Source: Gammaproteobacteria bacterium
GTDB taxonomy: Bacteria; Pseudomonadota; Gammaproteobacteria; Xanthomonadales; SZUA-36
Reading direction: 5' to 3'
Assembly: GCA_024279945.1 (NCBI GenBank)
Contig: JAJRRA010000075.1
Span: forward strand, 1-35,680
DNA: 35,680 nt
Position numbers and translations under genes: made by a program. How positions within the stretch are numbered: position 1 is the first letter of the stretch; each line of letters opens with the position of its first letter. The notes under the pieces are model-generated. The model saw nothing but the letters and a program-made list of their open reading frames with translations, had not been told where the DNA came from and did no database searches. This document shows positions 7,168 to 17,272 of this stretch, one piece after another.

Positions 7168-10050
7168 ATGCCCATTATCCAATTTGAACACAAGCGTAGC
7201 TGTCAGATGGCCCTGGCGGGTCTGCTGGTGCTGCTGTTGTCCTTTGATGTTCCAGCACAGGAGCAATTACTTGATGAAAGCCCGCTTGAGTTTTCCATCG
7301 GCATGTCTGTGGAGCTGCCGGGTATAGAACACCTCACCGTATCCCTTTCCGATGAAGCCTCGCGCCTGGAAACACTGCTGACCATGGTCGTGGTTGATCG
7401 TCTGCTGGCAGAGCCTGCCGCCCCGGGGCAGTTGGAAATTCGCCGACAGGATGAACGTGCCTGGCTGGATCGGCTGGTCGCCCGTTTTTCTGCGGTGCCG
7501 CTGCGTGGTTCTGCGATGGATCCTGCAGCCTGGTTCGTGCTGTTGGAGCTGGATCAATATCGACTCATCCCCTCGCCCCTGGTTTCGCCTCAGGGGCCGG
7601 ACCTGGCAGTGCTGATCCGGCAGTTGTTCGATCGCAGTGATGAACGGCTGGCTGCTGCCTTGTTACCTGAAGTGCTCGTAAAAATGGAGTCAGGGGCAAT
7701 CGCTACTTGGTACAGCATGTTGACCAGGGCAGCAGGAGATGATGAGTGGCTGGCCCTGTTGCTGCGGATCGATGAAGGCCTGGCCAGCCCCCAATTGCTG
7801 GCTGAACTTGCAGCCGTTGGGGAAGAGGGGGGCAGGGACCCGTTCAAGCTGGCACTGGAGAATTTCCAGGTTTTGGCCGCATCGATTATGCAGGTGGGAG
7901 TTCCCGATGTGCAGCGTTTGCAGCGCCTGCGCTACACCCTGATCGGGGCGCTTCCGGAAATGGATGACCGCGGAGCCCGAGAGGCCGCTCAGCTATTGCG
8001 CCTGGCCACCGCCGTGGACGGACTGCGGGAAAACAGGTATCTGCAGTTTGCCGAAACCCTGTTATCGGTGGTGACGGACATGGTGGCGACTACTTCCGAA
8101 TTGCCACGGGTACTGGTTGATCTGCTCCCACAGATTTCAAATTCGTTTTCCAGGGAGTTCTCAGACACGGATCCACGCATCAACACCATCCTGGCTACTG
8201 CATTTGATGTTGTGCAGAGCCTGCAGGATGGCTCCTTCGATGCGGAAAAAAGTACCTATTTGCACCAGGAACTGGCCGATGCCGTTGCCCAGTTGGTGTT
8301 GATGATTCCCGACATGAACTTTTACTTTGAGCAGCCGGTTCGAAAACAGATTGCCGGAGAGATTGATCTCTGCACCGGCATGGTAGCGGCCACCTTGCCG
8401 GATGATGAAGCCGCACTCAGCAGGCAGCAGTTTGATCGCTGTCTCGCCAGCCTGGCGAATCTGTCGGAAACCGCCGTGCGAAAGGCTGAACTGGCCGGTG
8501 ATCCCGATGGCCCGTTTGCCGAAGACCAGTTACGGCGTGAACTCCAATTGACCCCGTGGCAACGCATAAACTATGCACTGGGATATCTGCATGAGCGGTA
8601 TACCACCAGTTGTGAGTTTCCCGATGAACCGCTCCCCAATCCGCTGGAGTGGGCGGTGCTGGCGACCTCGCTGGCCTGGCTTGCGGAGCAGTCCCCGGTG
8701 TATTTTCAAACACCCGAAAACGAAGCGCTGGTGGTGCGAATGAGGCAGCAGGGCATGAAACTGTTGCAGACCATGCAACAGCAGGTGGTTTGTTTCAGCC
8801 GCTCCGGCAAGGGCATCAGTGATCCGGTGAGGAGGAGCCTGTTTGCTTATCGCCGGGCCCTGGAGGTGCTTGGCGCCGGTATCGAGGAAGCGAAACTGCT
8901 TTTCCGGCAGGAAAGGCTGGCGCCGGGCGCCGACATTGTTTTAAGCGGTGATGCAAACCAGGAAACGGCCTACCGCACTGAAGGACTGATGATCGGTCCC
9001 TGTCAAACCGACCGGGTCTGTGAAATGAACGGTGAACTTGAGTCCACGCGCGCCCTGATTGGCCTGTTCCCGGATCAGTACCTGATTGCAGACCAGACGG
9101 GTCTCGGCAAAATCGAAATTTGCTATGACAATATGAGTTGGGTGCAACGTCGCTCTCAACTCGTTCGGCCGGATGATCCGAACGTTGCTGATTATTACGG
9201 CCACTTGAGTTTCGACCTGGTTGGCCGCTATGTTGAGGGTGGTGTGGTAACGGAGGTATTTGGTTCTAATTTTGTCAGCCCAGATGAGTACCTCTACCTG
9301 TTTGCCGCAGCCAGCGATGAAGTGCTTGATGACAGTTGTCCGACCGCGTTGATCGGCAGCAAAATTGTCACCGGACTACGGGGCAATAAGCGCTTCAGGG
9401 TGGTACCGGATCGCCTGACTTACCTGGCCAGCGCCAGAAGCCAGCCATCACAGATCATCGCTTCCAACTGGAGCAGTGGTGGGGAGTGGCAAGACTGGTT
9501 TGTTACCGGCCTGGGCGTCACACCCTTGGAATACCGGAAGGATGAAACGGTTGCGGTGCGTGTCAATCAGCATTTGAAATCGCTCTACCAGGAGGAACAG
9601 GCAATCCTGTACAGTGCTTTGTTGCGACGGCCCTCAAGGAACAGTTCGAAATCAGAGATTTCCCTGTATAAGCAAATGATAGAAGTGGATACTGACAAGA
9701 AACTGCTTCGATTCTACATGAGCCTGTTTTACCCGGATTTGTTGATGGATTCAGAGGAAATCCGAGGGTATCTTGAGGGTAATAGCGCACTGGTCGACGA
9801 GCCCATGCTGAGGCGGTTAAGAGAAGGCAATGTACCGGTTGAATCTATCAATAAGCTTGCTGCAGCCCGCCTGGCAGAATTCAATGCCCGTTGGATCCAC
9901 CAGTTAAAACCGGTGCGCCGGTCCGGTTCCGTCGCTCTGAGTGTGGCGCATGCCATTACCCGGCTGAATGCACTTTACCAGGAGTTTTTTGCCCCGCCAT
10001 CCAGCCCGGTTGAAAACCCTGAACTTATTCAGGCTCCTTCTGAGCAGTAA
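7168..10050 (+). CDS. Large secreted protein of unknown function
   Basis: I do not recognise this 960-residue protein. The ATG at 7168 gives a short basic lead, a hydrophobic core (MALAGLLVLLLSF) and a likely signal-peptidase site after VPAQ, so it is probably periplasmic or outer-membrane associated. The first two thirds are alpha-helical with Leu/Ala/Glu-rich spacing like a helical repeat array, without a repeat I can define. The last third (from about residue 680) is richer in beta-type sequence, contains paired Cys (IGPCQTDRVCEMNG) and ends with charged helices. No catalytic signature is visible. Codon use matches the neighbours, so it looks resident. A GTG at 7162 and an ATG at 7207 are alternative starts. 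Confidence 0.8.
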   Translation: MPIIQFEHKRSCQMALAGLLVLLLSFDVPAQEQLLDESPLEFSIGMSVELPGIEHLTVSLSDEASRLETLLTMVVVDRLLAEPAAPGQLEIRRQDERAWLDRLVARFSAVPLRGSAMDPAAWFVLLELDQYRLIPSPLVSPQGPDLAVLIRQLFDRSDERLAAALLPEVLVKMESGAIATWYSMLTRAAGDDEWLALLLRIDEGLASPQLLAELAAVGEEGGRDPFKLALENFQVLAASIMQVGVPDVQRLQRLRYTLIGALPEMDDRGAREAAQLLRLATAVDGLRENRYLQFAETLLSVVTDMVATTSELPRVLVDLLPQISNSFSREFSDTDPRINTILATAFDVVQSLQDGSFDAEKSTYLHQELADAVAQLVLMIPDMNFYFEQPVRKQIAGEIDLCTGMVAATLPDDEAALSRQQFDRCLASLANLSETAVRKAELAGDPDGPFAEDQLRRELQLTPWQRINYALGYLHERYTTSCEFPDEPLPNPLEWAVLATSLAWLAEQSPVYFQTPENEALVVRMRQQGMKLLQTMQQQVVCFSRSGKGISDPVRRSLFAYRRALEVLGAGIEEAKLLFRQERLAPGADIVLSGDANQETAYRTEGLMIGPCQTDRVCEMNGELESTRALIGLFPDQYLIADQTGLGKIEICYDNMSWVQRRSQLVRPDDPNVADYYGHLSFDLVGRYVEGGVVTEVFGSNFVSPDEYLYLFAAASDEVLDDSCPTALIGSKIVTGLRGNKRFRVVPDRLTYLASARSQPSQIIASNWSSGGEWQDWFVTGLGVTPLEYRKDETVAVRVNQHLKSLYQEEQAILYSALLRRPSRNSSKSEISLYKQMIEVDTDKKLLRFYMSLFYPDLLMDSEEIRGYLEGNSALVDEPMLRRLREGNVPVESINKLAAARLAEFNARWIHQLKPVRRSGSVALSVAHAITRLNALYQEFFAPPSSPVENPELIQAPSEQ

Positions 10051-10115
10051 CGGAAGCTGTGGGTACCTTTTCCTGCAGACCATGATCCCGCGAAGGGCGA
10101 ATCGTCAACCCTCAG

Positions 10116-10135
10116 TTGCCGGAACTGTCCGGCAA
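10116..10135. other. Perfect hairpin between convergent genes
   Basis: TTGCCGGA-ACTG-TCCGGCAA forms an 8-bp perfect stem with a 4-base loop, between the end of the large secreted-protein gene and the end of the DUF2069 gene. Neither strand has a T run after it, so an intrinsic terminator is not shown. It may be a 3' stabiliser or a transcript-end hairpin for both genes. Confidence 0.35.
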
Positions 10136-10149
10136 GTCGAAAGCGGGCG

Positions 10150-11105
<956 letters not shown>

Positions 11106-11453
11106 TCAGAGAATATCCAGCACCGATTCCGGCGGCCTGCCGATGGCCGCGCGATCACCGGCCAGGACGATTGGGCGCTGGATCAATTTTGGTGTGGCAA
11201 CCATGGCATCAATCAGTTCATCATCGCTGAGCAAATCATCAGCCAGTCCCTGTTCCTTGAACTCTATTTCACCTTTGCGCATAAACTCGCGCGGACTCAT
11301 ATCCAGCCGATCCAGGATAATGCGTAATTCAGCCGCATCAGGCGGTGACTCCAGGTACAGTATGATTTCAGGTTCAATGCCGTGTTTCTGCAGCAATGCG
11401 AGCGTTGCCCGGGACTTGGAGCAGCGCGGATTATGAAAAATTCTGATGGTCAT
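11106..11453 (-). CDS. arsC: ArsC family reductase (glutaredoxin type)
   Basis: This thioredoxin-fold protein belongs to the ArsC/Spx/YffB family. Cys11 in the NPRCSKSRATL motif is the catalytic cysteine of glutaredoxin-coupled arsenate reductases. The downstream LIQRPIVLAGDRAAIGRPPE block supplies the conserved Arg and the cis-Pro region. At 115 residues it is full length. There is no arsenite pump or ArsR gene nearby, so a role in arsenate detoxification is not supported by context; a general thiol-reductase role alongside WrbA is equally plausible. It is divergent from yihY with about 50 bp between them. Confidence 0.88.
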   Translation of the reverse strand: MTIRIFHNPRCSKSRATLALLQKHGIEPEIILYLESPPDAAELRIILDRLDMSPREFMRKGEIEFKEQGLADDLLSDDELIDAMVATPKLIQRPIVLAGDRAAIGRPPESVLDIL

Positions 11454-11506
11454 GGCGGGTCTCTTGGTTAGAATGGAGTTTGAAGAGCTAATTTGAACAT
11501 AAAACC

Positions 11507-12796
11507 ATGACGACTGTTGAAACAGAAACCGGCCTGGATTTGAAGGCGATCGGAATTCGGGCGAAACGCCTCGCCAATCATGTCTGGAAGCACTTTCAGG
11601 AAGACCGCTGCCTGGAAGAAGCAGCCTCGCTCAGCTATACCAGCCTGCTCGCCATGGTGCCATTGCTGGCGGTGATCTTTGGTGTGGTTTCCGTATTTCC
11701 GGTTTTCAGCCAGGTTTCTGACAAGCTGCAATCCTTCATTTTTTCCAATTTTATTCCCGCAGCAGGAGAGCAGATTGAGCCCTATCTGAATACCTTCCTG
11801 GAAAGCGTCAGCAGTCTGACGCTGCCCGGAACCGTGTTTCTGATCATCACTGCCCTGTTGCTGATGTTTCGCATCGAAGTAGCATTCAACCGTATCTGGC
11901 GAGTCGACCGGGCGCGCACACTGATTAACCGCATCGTAATGTACTGGTCCGTTCTCACACTGGGTCCGATCCTGACCGGTGCGGCGGTTGTCTTGAGTGC
12001 AAAGAAAGTTTTAAGCACACTGGGCATGGAGGAAGGCCTGGCGCCTGGCTGGAATCACCTGGGTATCTTCTTTCTCTCGTGGATGATTTTCACCATGTTT
12101 TTTGTTCTGGTGCCAAACCGCAGGGTACAGTTTCGCGATGCTGTGGTGGGTGCATTCCTCAGCACAGTTCTGTTTGATTTCGCCAAGCTGGGTTTTGTCG
12201 CCTATGTAAGCAACGCGAATTACAGCGTCATCTACGGCGCACTGGCAACCATACCGATTTTTCTTTTCTGGCTGTACATTGTGTGGGCCGTGATCCTGTT
12301 CGGCGCCTCGCTGGCGGCTTCGCTAACGACGTTTTCGGACCGGGTCAGCTTAGAAGGCGACTGGCCCGACAAGTGGGGGTTTCAGTTGTCCTACCGCCTG
12401 GTTGGGCACCTGTGGAACGCCCAGCGCAGGGGTGAATCACTTTCTCGAAAAGAACTGATGGAACTCGAGGAAAGAGCCAGTGAGCACCAGATTGTGCGGG
12501 CGATGCAACAATTGCAGGCAGCCCGCATCGTGACTCGGAACTACGAAGAACGCTGGATTCTTGCCAGAGGCCTTGAGGACGTGACGCTGGGAACACTTTA
12601 TCACTGCGGAAATTACTACATGCCGCTGGCGGAGGAAGAGGAATTACCCATTGATTATCAATGGGACCGCAGTTTCATTGCGGCTCTGGCCACGGTCCAT
12701 GACAAGGGTGAAGCGGTGCTCAGTCGCTCCCTGAGAGACATGTACGCGGAAAGTGACAGCACGGCCCCAAAGGAAGACACAAATGCTGCGTGTTAA
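11507..12796 (+). CDS. YihY/virulence factor BrkB family membrane protein
   Basis: The protein is a polytopic inner-membrane protein of the YihY (UPF0761) family; its biochemical role is unknown, and old links to RNase BN were later corrected. The signature EAASLSYTSLLAMVPLLAVIFGV opens the first helix, and about six transmembrane helices extend to residue 275. The protein has 429 residues, while E. coli YihY has about 290: the extra C-terminal part (about 290-429) is soluble, contains MELEERASEHQIVRAMQQLQAARIV, and looks like a small winged-helix-type domain. Such long forms are common in relatives. No Shine-Dalgarno is obvious before the ATG. The 3' end overlaps the TlpA-like gene by 14 bp. 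Confidence 0.9.
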   Translation: MTTVETETGLDLKAIGIRAKRLANHVWKHFQEDRCLEEAASLSYTSLLAMVPLLAVIFGVVSVFPVFSQVSDKLQSFIFSNFIPAAGEQIEPYLNTFLESVSSLTLPGTVFLIITALLLMFRIEVAFNRIWRVDRARTLINRIVMYWSVLTLGPILTGAAVVLSAKKVLSTLGMEEGLAPGWNHLGIFFLSWMIFTMFFVLVPNRRVQFRDAVVGAFLSTVLFDFAKLGFVAYVSNANYSVIYGALATIPIFLFWLYIVWAVILFGASLAASLTTFSDRVSLEGDWPDKWGFQLSYRLVGHLWNAQRRGESLSRKELMELEERASEHQIVRAMQQLQAARIVTRNYEERWILARGLEDVTLGTLYHCGNYYMPLAEEEELPIDYQWDRSFIAALATVHDKGEAVLSRSLRDMYAESDSTAPKEDTNAAC

Positions 12797-13298
12797 GAAC
12801 CCGGGCAATGGAAAATGGCTGATCCTGTTGATGATAGTCACTTTTTCTGTTGCTGCAAGAGAGGAGAGCAATGAACCAGTTGATTTCACCCTGCCTCGAT
12901 TGGGTGGTGGTGAAATTGCGTTGAGCGATTACCTCGGTGGCTGGGTGGTGGTGAACTACTGGGCGACCTGGTGCGCCCCGTGCCGCAAGGAAATTCCGGA
13001 ATTGTCCCAATTACATGATGAGCGGGATGATGTCACTGTACTGGGTTTGGCGTTCGAAGATACGGATGATGAAGCGTTTGAGACTTTTCTGGCTGAATTT
13101 CACATCAGCTACCCCATTTTGCACGTTGATGTTTACCATCCACCTGAACCGTTTGGCGCACCAAAGGTACTGCCTACGACGATTATCCTGGACACTGAGG
13201 GCAGGGTGGCAAAAACCTATCTCGGACCGGTGACCCGCGAAGTTATCGAGCATTTTGTCGATTCTGTTCCTGCTGACAAAGGTAGCAAGGCCCGGTAA
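12783..13298 (+). CDS. TlpA/ResA-like membrane-anchored thioredoxin
   Basis: The protein is a 171-residue thiol-disulfide oxidoreductase. A hydrophobic segment (about 11-24) acts as signal peptide or membrane anchor and places the domain in the periplasm. The active site is WCAPC (residues 63-67) after VVVNYWAT. The PTTIILDTEGRV segment carries the cis-proline region of the TlpA/AhpC-TSA fold. I chose the ATG at 12783 because AAGGA lies at the right distance and the hydrophobic segment follows; a start further upstream at 12753 would sit in the yihY frame. It may reduce disulfides in cytochrome c apoproteins or other periplasmic proteins; no cytochrome c maturation genes are in the window. 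Confidence 0.88.
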   Translation: MLRVKNPGNGKWLILLMIVTFSVAAREESNEPVDFTLPRLGGGEIALSDYLGGWVVVNYWATWCAPCRKEIPELSQLHDERDDVTVLGLAFEDTDDEAFETFLAEFHISYPILHVDVYHPPEPFGAPKVLPTTIILDTEGRVAKTYLGPVTREVIEHFVDSVPADKGSKAR

Positions 13299-13347
13299 TT
13301 CCTGGCTGGTGCGTCGAGACCACAAACGTATGAAGCTTCCCAGCATA

Positions 13348-13461
13348 GTAAATCGGAGGTGGTTGCCTGCCTTCAGGACACGTTCGAGCCATCCCTGGGC
13401 ACTAGTCGGCTGTTCCCGACAGCCCGATTGTCCTGAAGGCAGGCAACCACCTCCGATTTAC
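13348..13461. repeat. Perfect 33-bp inverted repeat, 48-bp spacer
   Basis: The arm at 13348-13380 (starting GTAAATCGGAGGTGG) is the exact reverse complement of 13429-13461 (ending CCACCTCCGATTTAC). The spacer carries a smaller hairpin, GTCGG-CTGTTC-CCGAC. It occupies the intergenic space between the TlpA-like gene and rnhB, which are convergent. No frame runs through it. It could act as a bidirectional terminator, but T runs are missing and the size suggests a MITE-like or palindromic repeat element. Confidence 0.85.
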
Positions 13462-13537
13462 GGCACAGCAACCACCCCACACCTGTTTTATATTTCCAAC
13501 CTGTCCAACCTGCCATTAGCAGCGCGCTTTGTGTGGG

Positions 13538-14095
13538 CTAAAGGACTCTTTTCACCGGGCCGAAGGATTGGCGGTGAATGGGGCAGGGGCCGTGTTGGGC
13601 GAGTCGTGCCAGGTGGTCTTTGGTAGGGTAGCCCTTGTGCCGGTCAAAGCCATAATCGGGATAGTCGCAGTGCAGTTTCTTCATTAGCCGGTCACGGGTC
13701 ACCTTGGCCAGGATGGATGCGGCCGAAATAGCCGGCTCCAGGCTGTCACCTTTGACGATGGTGCGCACGGCGCAGTTCAGCTTTGGGGCCTGGTTTCCAT
13801 CAATCAGGGCCAGTGTGGGAGGGGGAAGCAACTGCTCGACAGCCTGCTTCATCCCCAGCAGCGTGGCTTGCAGGATATTGATGCGATCAATTTCAGCTAT
13901 GCCGATTTCAACGATGGTAAATGCCTGTGCTCGTTCCAGGATTATTGCAAAAAGCTCCTCGCGGCGCTTTTCACTGAGTTTTTTTGAATCATCCAGCCCG
14001 TTGATGGGGCAGTCGGGGTTAAGCACGACCGCAGCGACAACAACCGGCCCGGCCAGTGGCCCGCGGCCCGCTTCATCTACACCTGCAATGATCAT
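13538..14095 (-). CDS. rnhB: Ribonuclease HII
   Basis: RNase HII cleaves the RNA strand of RNA-DNA hybrids and removes single ribonucleotides from DNA. The N-terminal [14 protein letters not shown] (5-18) carries the first acidic catalytic residues, LIDGNQ the third, and SILAKVTRD the fourth. The [12 protein letters not shown] block and [23 protein letters not shown] tail are family hallmarks. The 185-residue form starts at the ATG at 14095, whose ATGA overlaps the lpxB stop; an upstream extension inside lpxB is not credible. It is the last gene of the lipid A/envelope cluster, its usual place in gammaproteobacteria. Confidence 0.96.
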   Translation of the reverse strand: MIIAGVDEAGRGPLAGPVVVAAVVLNPDCPINGLDDSKKLSEKRREELFAIILERAQAFTIVEIGIAEIDRINILQATLLGMKQAVEQLLPPPTLALIDGNQAPKLNCAVRTIVKGDSLEPAISAASILAKVTRDRLMKKLHCDYPDYGFDRHKGYPTKDHLARLAQHGPCPIHRQSFGPVKRVL

Positions 14096-15261
14096 TGCAG
14101 CAATTTTTCCAGGGCTAGTGCGGCCCGGGCACTTGCGTTGCAACGCAGTTCTTCGTGTAATTTTGAAAAATGTGATTGCACAGCCTGGCGTCGCCCGGCG
14201 TCTTCCAGCCACTGCACCACTTCTTTCGCCATGCGCGGGCCATTTGCATCATCCTGGATTAATTCCGGGACCAGGGCTTCTTCGGCCAGAATATTGGGAA
14301 GTGAAAAAAACTTTGTACGAACCAGTTTCAGCGATTTAGCCAGATGGTAGCTTGATGGCGCCAGGCGATAGCTCACGACCATGGGGCGGTTGACCAGCAG
14401 GGGTTCCAGGGTGGCTGTGCCGGAGGCCAGCACCACCACATCTGCTGTGGCAATCACGCTGCGTGGTTCACCTTCCACCAGCCGTATATTCGGCACGGCC
14501 AGGCGTTTCATTGTGGATTCAAATTCCACCCTGACCCGGGAGTTCGCCATTGCCGCAGAGAAGTGAATGTCCGGTATCTGCCTGGCGAGAATCCGGGCGG
14601 CATCGATCATGGGCTCTGCCAGTCTTGAAACTTCACCAATGCGGCTTCCGGGCAGCAGGGCGATGTGCGTGCCTTGCGTTTCCATACCCAGGCGGCGCCT
14701 CGCGCTTGCCGGGTCGTGATCGGCAGATATTTGGTCCGCCATCGGGTGACCGACATAAGCAGCCGACACGCCATGCCCCCGGTAAAAAGCGGGTTCAAAG
14801 GGAAAAAGGCATAACACCAGGTCGGCTGCGCGGGCAATTTTCTTAACCCGTTTTTCACGCCAGGCCCACACGGTCGGGCTCACGTAATGAGCCGTTTGAA
14901 TGCCTTTTCGTTTGAGTACGGTTTCCAGGCCAAGGTTAAAATCGGGTGCATCTATTCCGATAAATACATCGGGCCTGAGCGCCAGCAGTCGTTGACGCAG
15001 TGCTCGACGAATTCGGTACAGGCGGGGAAAATGGGAAAGGACTTCGAACAGGCCAAACACCGCCAATTCTTCGCTGTCCCACCAGCTATCCATGCCGACA
15101 GATCGCATGCGTTCGCCGCCGATGCCGACAAATACCGCCGCTGGGTAGCGTTTACGGAGTTCGTTGATCAGAGCTGCGCCCAGTTGATCACCTGAAGCCT
15201 CTCCTGCGACCAGGGCAATGGTTGGTTTCAGGGAGTTCCCGGCGCTCATACCCGGCATCAA
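14092..15261 (-). CDS. lpxB: Lipid-A-disaccharide synthase
   Basis: LpxB is a peripheral inner-membrane glycosyltransferase (GT19) that joins UDP-2,3-diacylglucosamine and lipid X to form the lipid A disaccharide. The N-terminal [13 protein letters not shown], the [12 protein letters not shown] block, [28 protein letters not shown] and ASGTATLEP signatures are all present. The 389 residues match the family. The gene overlaps lpxA upstream and rnhB downstream by 4 bp each (ATGA), so translation of the three is coupled. The start could also be the second Met or the Met at residue 5. Confidence 0.96.
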   Translation of the reverse strand: MMPGMSAGNSLKPTIALVAGEASGDQLGAALINELRKRYPAAVFVGIGGERMRSVGMDSWWDSEELAVFGLFEVLSHFPRLYRIRRALRQRLLALRPDVFIGIDAPDFNLGLETVLKRKGIQTAHYVSPTVWAWREKRVKKIARAADLVLCLFPFEPAFYRGHGVSAAYVGHPMADQISADHDPASARRRLGMETQGTHIALLPGSRIGEVSRLAEPMIDAARILARQIPDIHFSAAMANSRVRVEFESTMKRLAVPNIRLVEGEPRSVIATADVVVLASGTATLEPLLVNRPMVVSYRLAPSSYHLAKSLKLVRTKFFSLPNILAEEALVPELIQDDANGPRMAKEVVQWLEDAGRRQAVQSHFSKLHEELRCNASARAALALEKLLQ

Positions 15262-16034
15262 CGAATGATGCTTTTTTCCGTGGTATCCAGAAACTCCACC
15301 CAGGGCCTGATTTCATCGTGCTCAGCGGCCATTTTTGCCAGTTGCTGCCTGGCTTCATCGAGTGGCAAGCCCAGCCGATAGAGTACACGGTAGGCTTTAC
15401 GAACCTGCTGTATCTGTTCCGGTGAAAAACCACGGCGCTTCAGTCCTTCCGTGTTGACACCCTTGGCTCTGGCTTTTTCGCCTGAGATGGTTACATAGGG
15501 CGGGATGCTCTGGTTCACATGACTGGCGAATGAAGTAAAACTGTGTTCGCCGACAATACAAAACTGATGGATAAGCGAATACCCCGACAGGATGGCCCAG
15601 TCACCCACGGTTACATGTCCTGCCAGGGACGCATTGTTGGCCATAATGATGTTGTCGCCCAGTTGGCAATCATGTGCGATATGAACACAGGCCATGATCC
15701 AGTTATTGCTGCCAATAACGGTTTTGCCGCCGCCCTGAGAGGATCCGCGGCTGAAGGTGCACAGCTCACGGATGGTATTGTTGTCTCCGATAATCAACTC
15801 GGTATCTTCGCCGGCATATTTTTTATCCTGAGGTTCTTCACCAATCGACGCGAACTGAAAAATGCGTGTATTCCTGCCAAGGGTGGTGCGGCCGGTGAGT
15901 ACAACATGTGGTCCAATCCAACTGCCGGGTCCAATTGTTACTTTTGGACCGACAATGCTGAAAGCACCGATTTCTACGTCATCTGCAATTTGTGCTGATG
16001 GGTCGACCAGTGCAGTTTCGTGAATTCTGTTCAT
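15258..16034 (-). CDS. lpxA: UDP-N-acetylglucosamine acyltransferase
   Basis: LpxA adds a 3-hydroxyacyl chain from acyl-ACP to UDP-GlcNAc, the first reaction of lipid A synthesis. The sequence shows the left-handed beta-helix of hexapeptide repeats (for example AQIADDVEIGAFSIVG), the catalytic His region HIAHDCQLGDN, and the GGKTVIGSNNWIM stretch, with a helical C-terminal domain. The 258 residues equal the family norm. The ATG at 16034 overlaps the fabZ stop by 4 bp and gives the conventional N terminus MNRIHETALVDPSAQ; a slightly longer form to 16052 lies inside fabZ and is less likely. Confidence 0.96.
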   Translation of the reverse strand: MNRIHETALVDPSAQIADDVEIGAFSIVGPKVTIGPGSWIGPHVVLTGRTTLGRNTRIFQFASIGEEPQDKKYAGEDTELIIGDNNTIRELCTFSRGSSQGGGKTVIGSNNWIMACVHIAHDCQLGDNIIMANNASLAGHVTVGDWAILSGYSLIHQFCIVGEHSFTSFASHVNQSIPPYVTISGEKARAKGVNTEGLKRRGFSPEQIQQVRKAYRVLYRLGLPLDEARQQLAKMAAEHDEIRPWVEFLDTTEKSIIR

Positions 16035-16498
16035 TCCTTTTTTCCGGCACAAAGAAGTTCGCAGCTTGCAACACGCCGGTCATCGACAAAGGCCTTGCAT
16101 TCGTACTGGCCCATATTGCGCATGACCCGTTTTTGAATAACATCCAGTTTTACCTGGTCACCGGGGACGATGGGGTGATTAAATTTAGCTCTATCTACCT
16201 TGACCAGGTAATACAGTTCCCCTTTTTCACCTTTGGTTTCAGCAGCGAGGTACGCGAGCATGCCGGCTGCCTGCGCCATTGCCTCAATGACCAGGACGCC
16301 CGGCATTACCGGGTTATCGGGAAAATGGCCTTGGAAAAAGGGCTCATTAAAAGTAACATTTTTCAGGCCAACCAGCCTTTTCTCAGGTTCTATTTCAAGC
16401 GAAAGTACCCGGTCAATCAACAGGAAAGGGTAGCGATGGGGCAGGAATTCGAGAATTCTGGCAATATCCACCGGGCCGGGTAGGACTTGATTATTCAT
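16031..16498 (-). CDS. fabZ: 3-hydroxyacyl-ACP dehydratase FabZ
   Basis: FabZ dehydrates 3-hydroxyacyl-ACP in fatty acid elongation; its substrate pool is also the acyl donor of LpxA. The hot-dog fold protein has 155 residues. The catalytic His lies in GHFPDNPVMPG and the catalytic Glu in VLVIEAMAQAAG, with ILEFLPHRYPFLLIDRV at the N terminus as expected. It overlaps lpxA. In most gammaproteobacteria lpxD lies directly upstream between skp and fabZ, but here the 169 bp before this start have no lpxD. A clear Shine-Dalgarno is not obvious; GAGGCATTTAAACA lies just upstream. Confidence 0.96.
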   Translation of the reverse strand: MNNQVLPGPVDIARILEFLPHRYPFLLIDRVLSLEIEPEKRLVGLKNVTFNEPFFQGHFPDNPVMPGVLVIEAMAQAAGMLAYLAAETKGEKGELYYLVKVDRAKFNHPIVPGDQVKLDVIQKRVMRNMGQYECKAFVDDRRVASCELLCAGKKE

Positions 16499-16667
16499 TG
16501 TTTAAATGCCTCTTCCTTATTCTTGGAGTTCTATTATTTACCGGGCAACTGGCCGCGATTCGAAGCACGACACCCGGTGGGTATATGCCAGGTATGAATC
16601 AGTTGCAGGCAGCTGTGGGAACCGTGCTACCACGGGCCATCCTCCGGCATGATTTTCGATACTGATG

Positions 16668-17201
16668 TCAGGGTGTAGCCAGTTCCAGTTGGTCGGCAGC
16701 AAATTCGACTTCCAGCTGTTCCAGTATCAAGTCGGTAATGTTCAGGTCGGGGTTGGCGTAGACCACGGGGCTGGAGATGATCAGGTCAAAACCATTTCTC
16801 ACTGCGATCTCCTGCACGGCCACATTGATTTCTTCTTCCAGTCGCTGGACCTCTTCAGTGCGGCGGAAAGACAACTCATCACGCAAGTCCTCTTTACGCC
16901 GGCTGATGTTACGGTGCAGTTCCCGCAGTTCACGTTCCAGTGCTATTTTATTGTCTGGTGACAGGTCAGCCTGCAGCAACCTGGCCTCGAGTGCTCCGAC
17001 TCTGAATTCATCGATCTCGATGGCATCGTTTCTGGCCCGGAACTCTTTGTCCAGTTTGGCTCTGCCTGCAACCACCTGTGGGGCATTATCCAGTACTTGC
17101 TTCATATCCACGTATCCGATGCGTAATTGCTGCGCACCGGCGCCCGTGGCAAACAAAATGCCAAAGATAAGAGCACAGATTATCCGCACAGAACTCCGCA
17201 T
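16668..17201 (-). CDS. skp: Periplasmic chaperone Skp/OmpH family
   Basis: Skp is a trimeric periplasmic holdase that escorts unfolded outer-membrane proteins to the Bam complex. The 177-residue protein has a signal peptide (hydrophobic 8-22, cleavage near GAGA-QQ), then the conserved IGYVDMKQVLDNAPQV start of the mature domain. A long Arg/Glu-rich coiled coil (about 50-135) forms the tentacles, and VQEIAVRNGFDLIIS closes the body. It lies 71 bp downstream of bamA and is read in the same direction, which fits the shared pathway. TACAAT (minus strand, close upstream) is a possible -10 for an internal promoter. Confidence 0.92.
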   Translation of the reverse strand: MRSSVRIICALIFGILFATGAGAQQLRIGYVDMKQVLDNAPQVVAGRAKLDKEFRARNDAIEIDEFRVGALEARLLQADLSPDNKIALERELRELHRNISRRKEDLRDELSFRRTEEVQRLEEEINVAVQEIAVRNGFDLIISSPVVYANPDLNITDLILEQLEVEFAADQLELATP

Positions 17202-17272
17202 ACTCCGTATTGTACACTTAACAGAGTGAAATCACGAAGGTTTACGGCCTCGAAGGCCGGCGATGACTGCCG

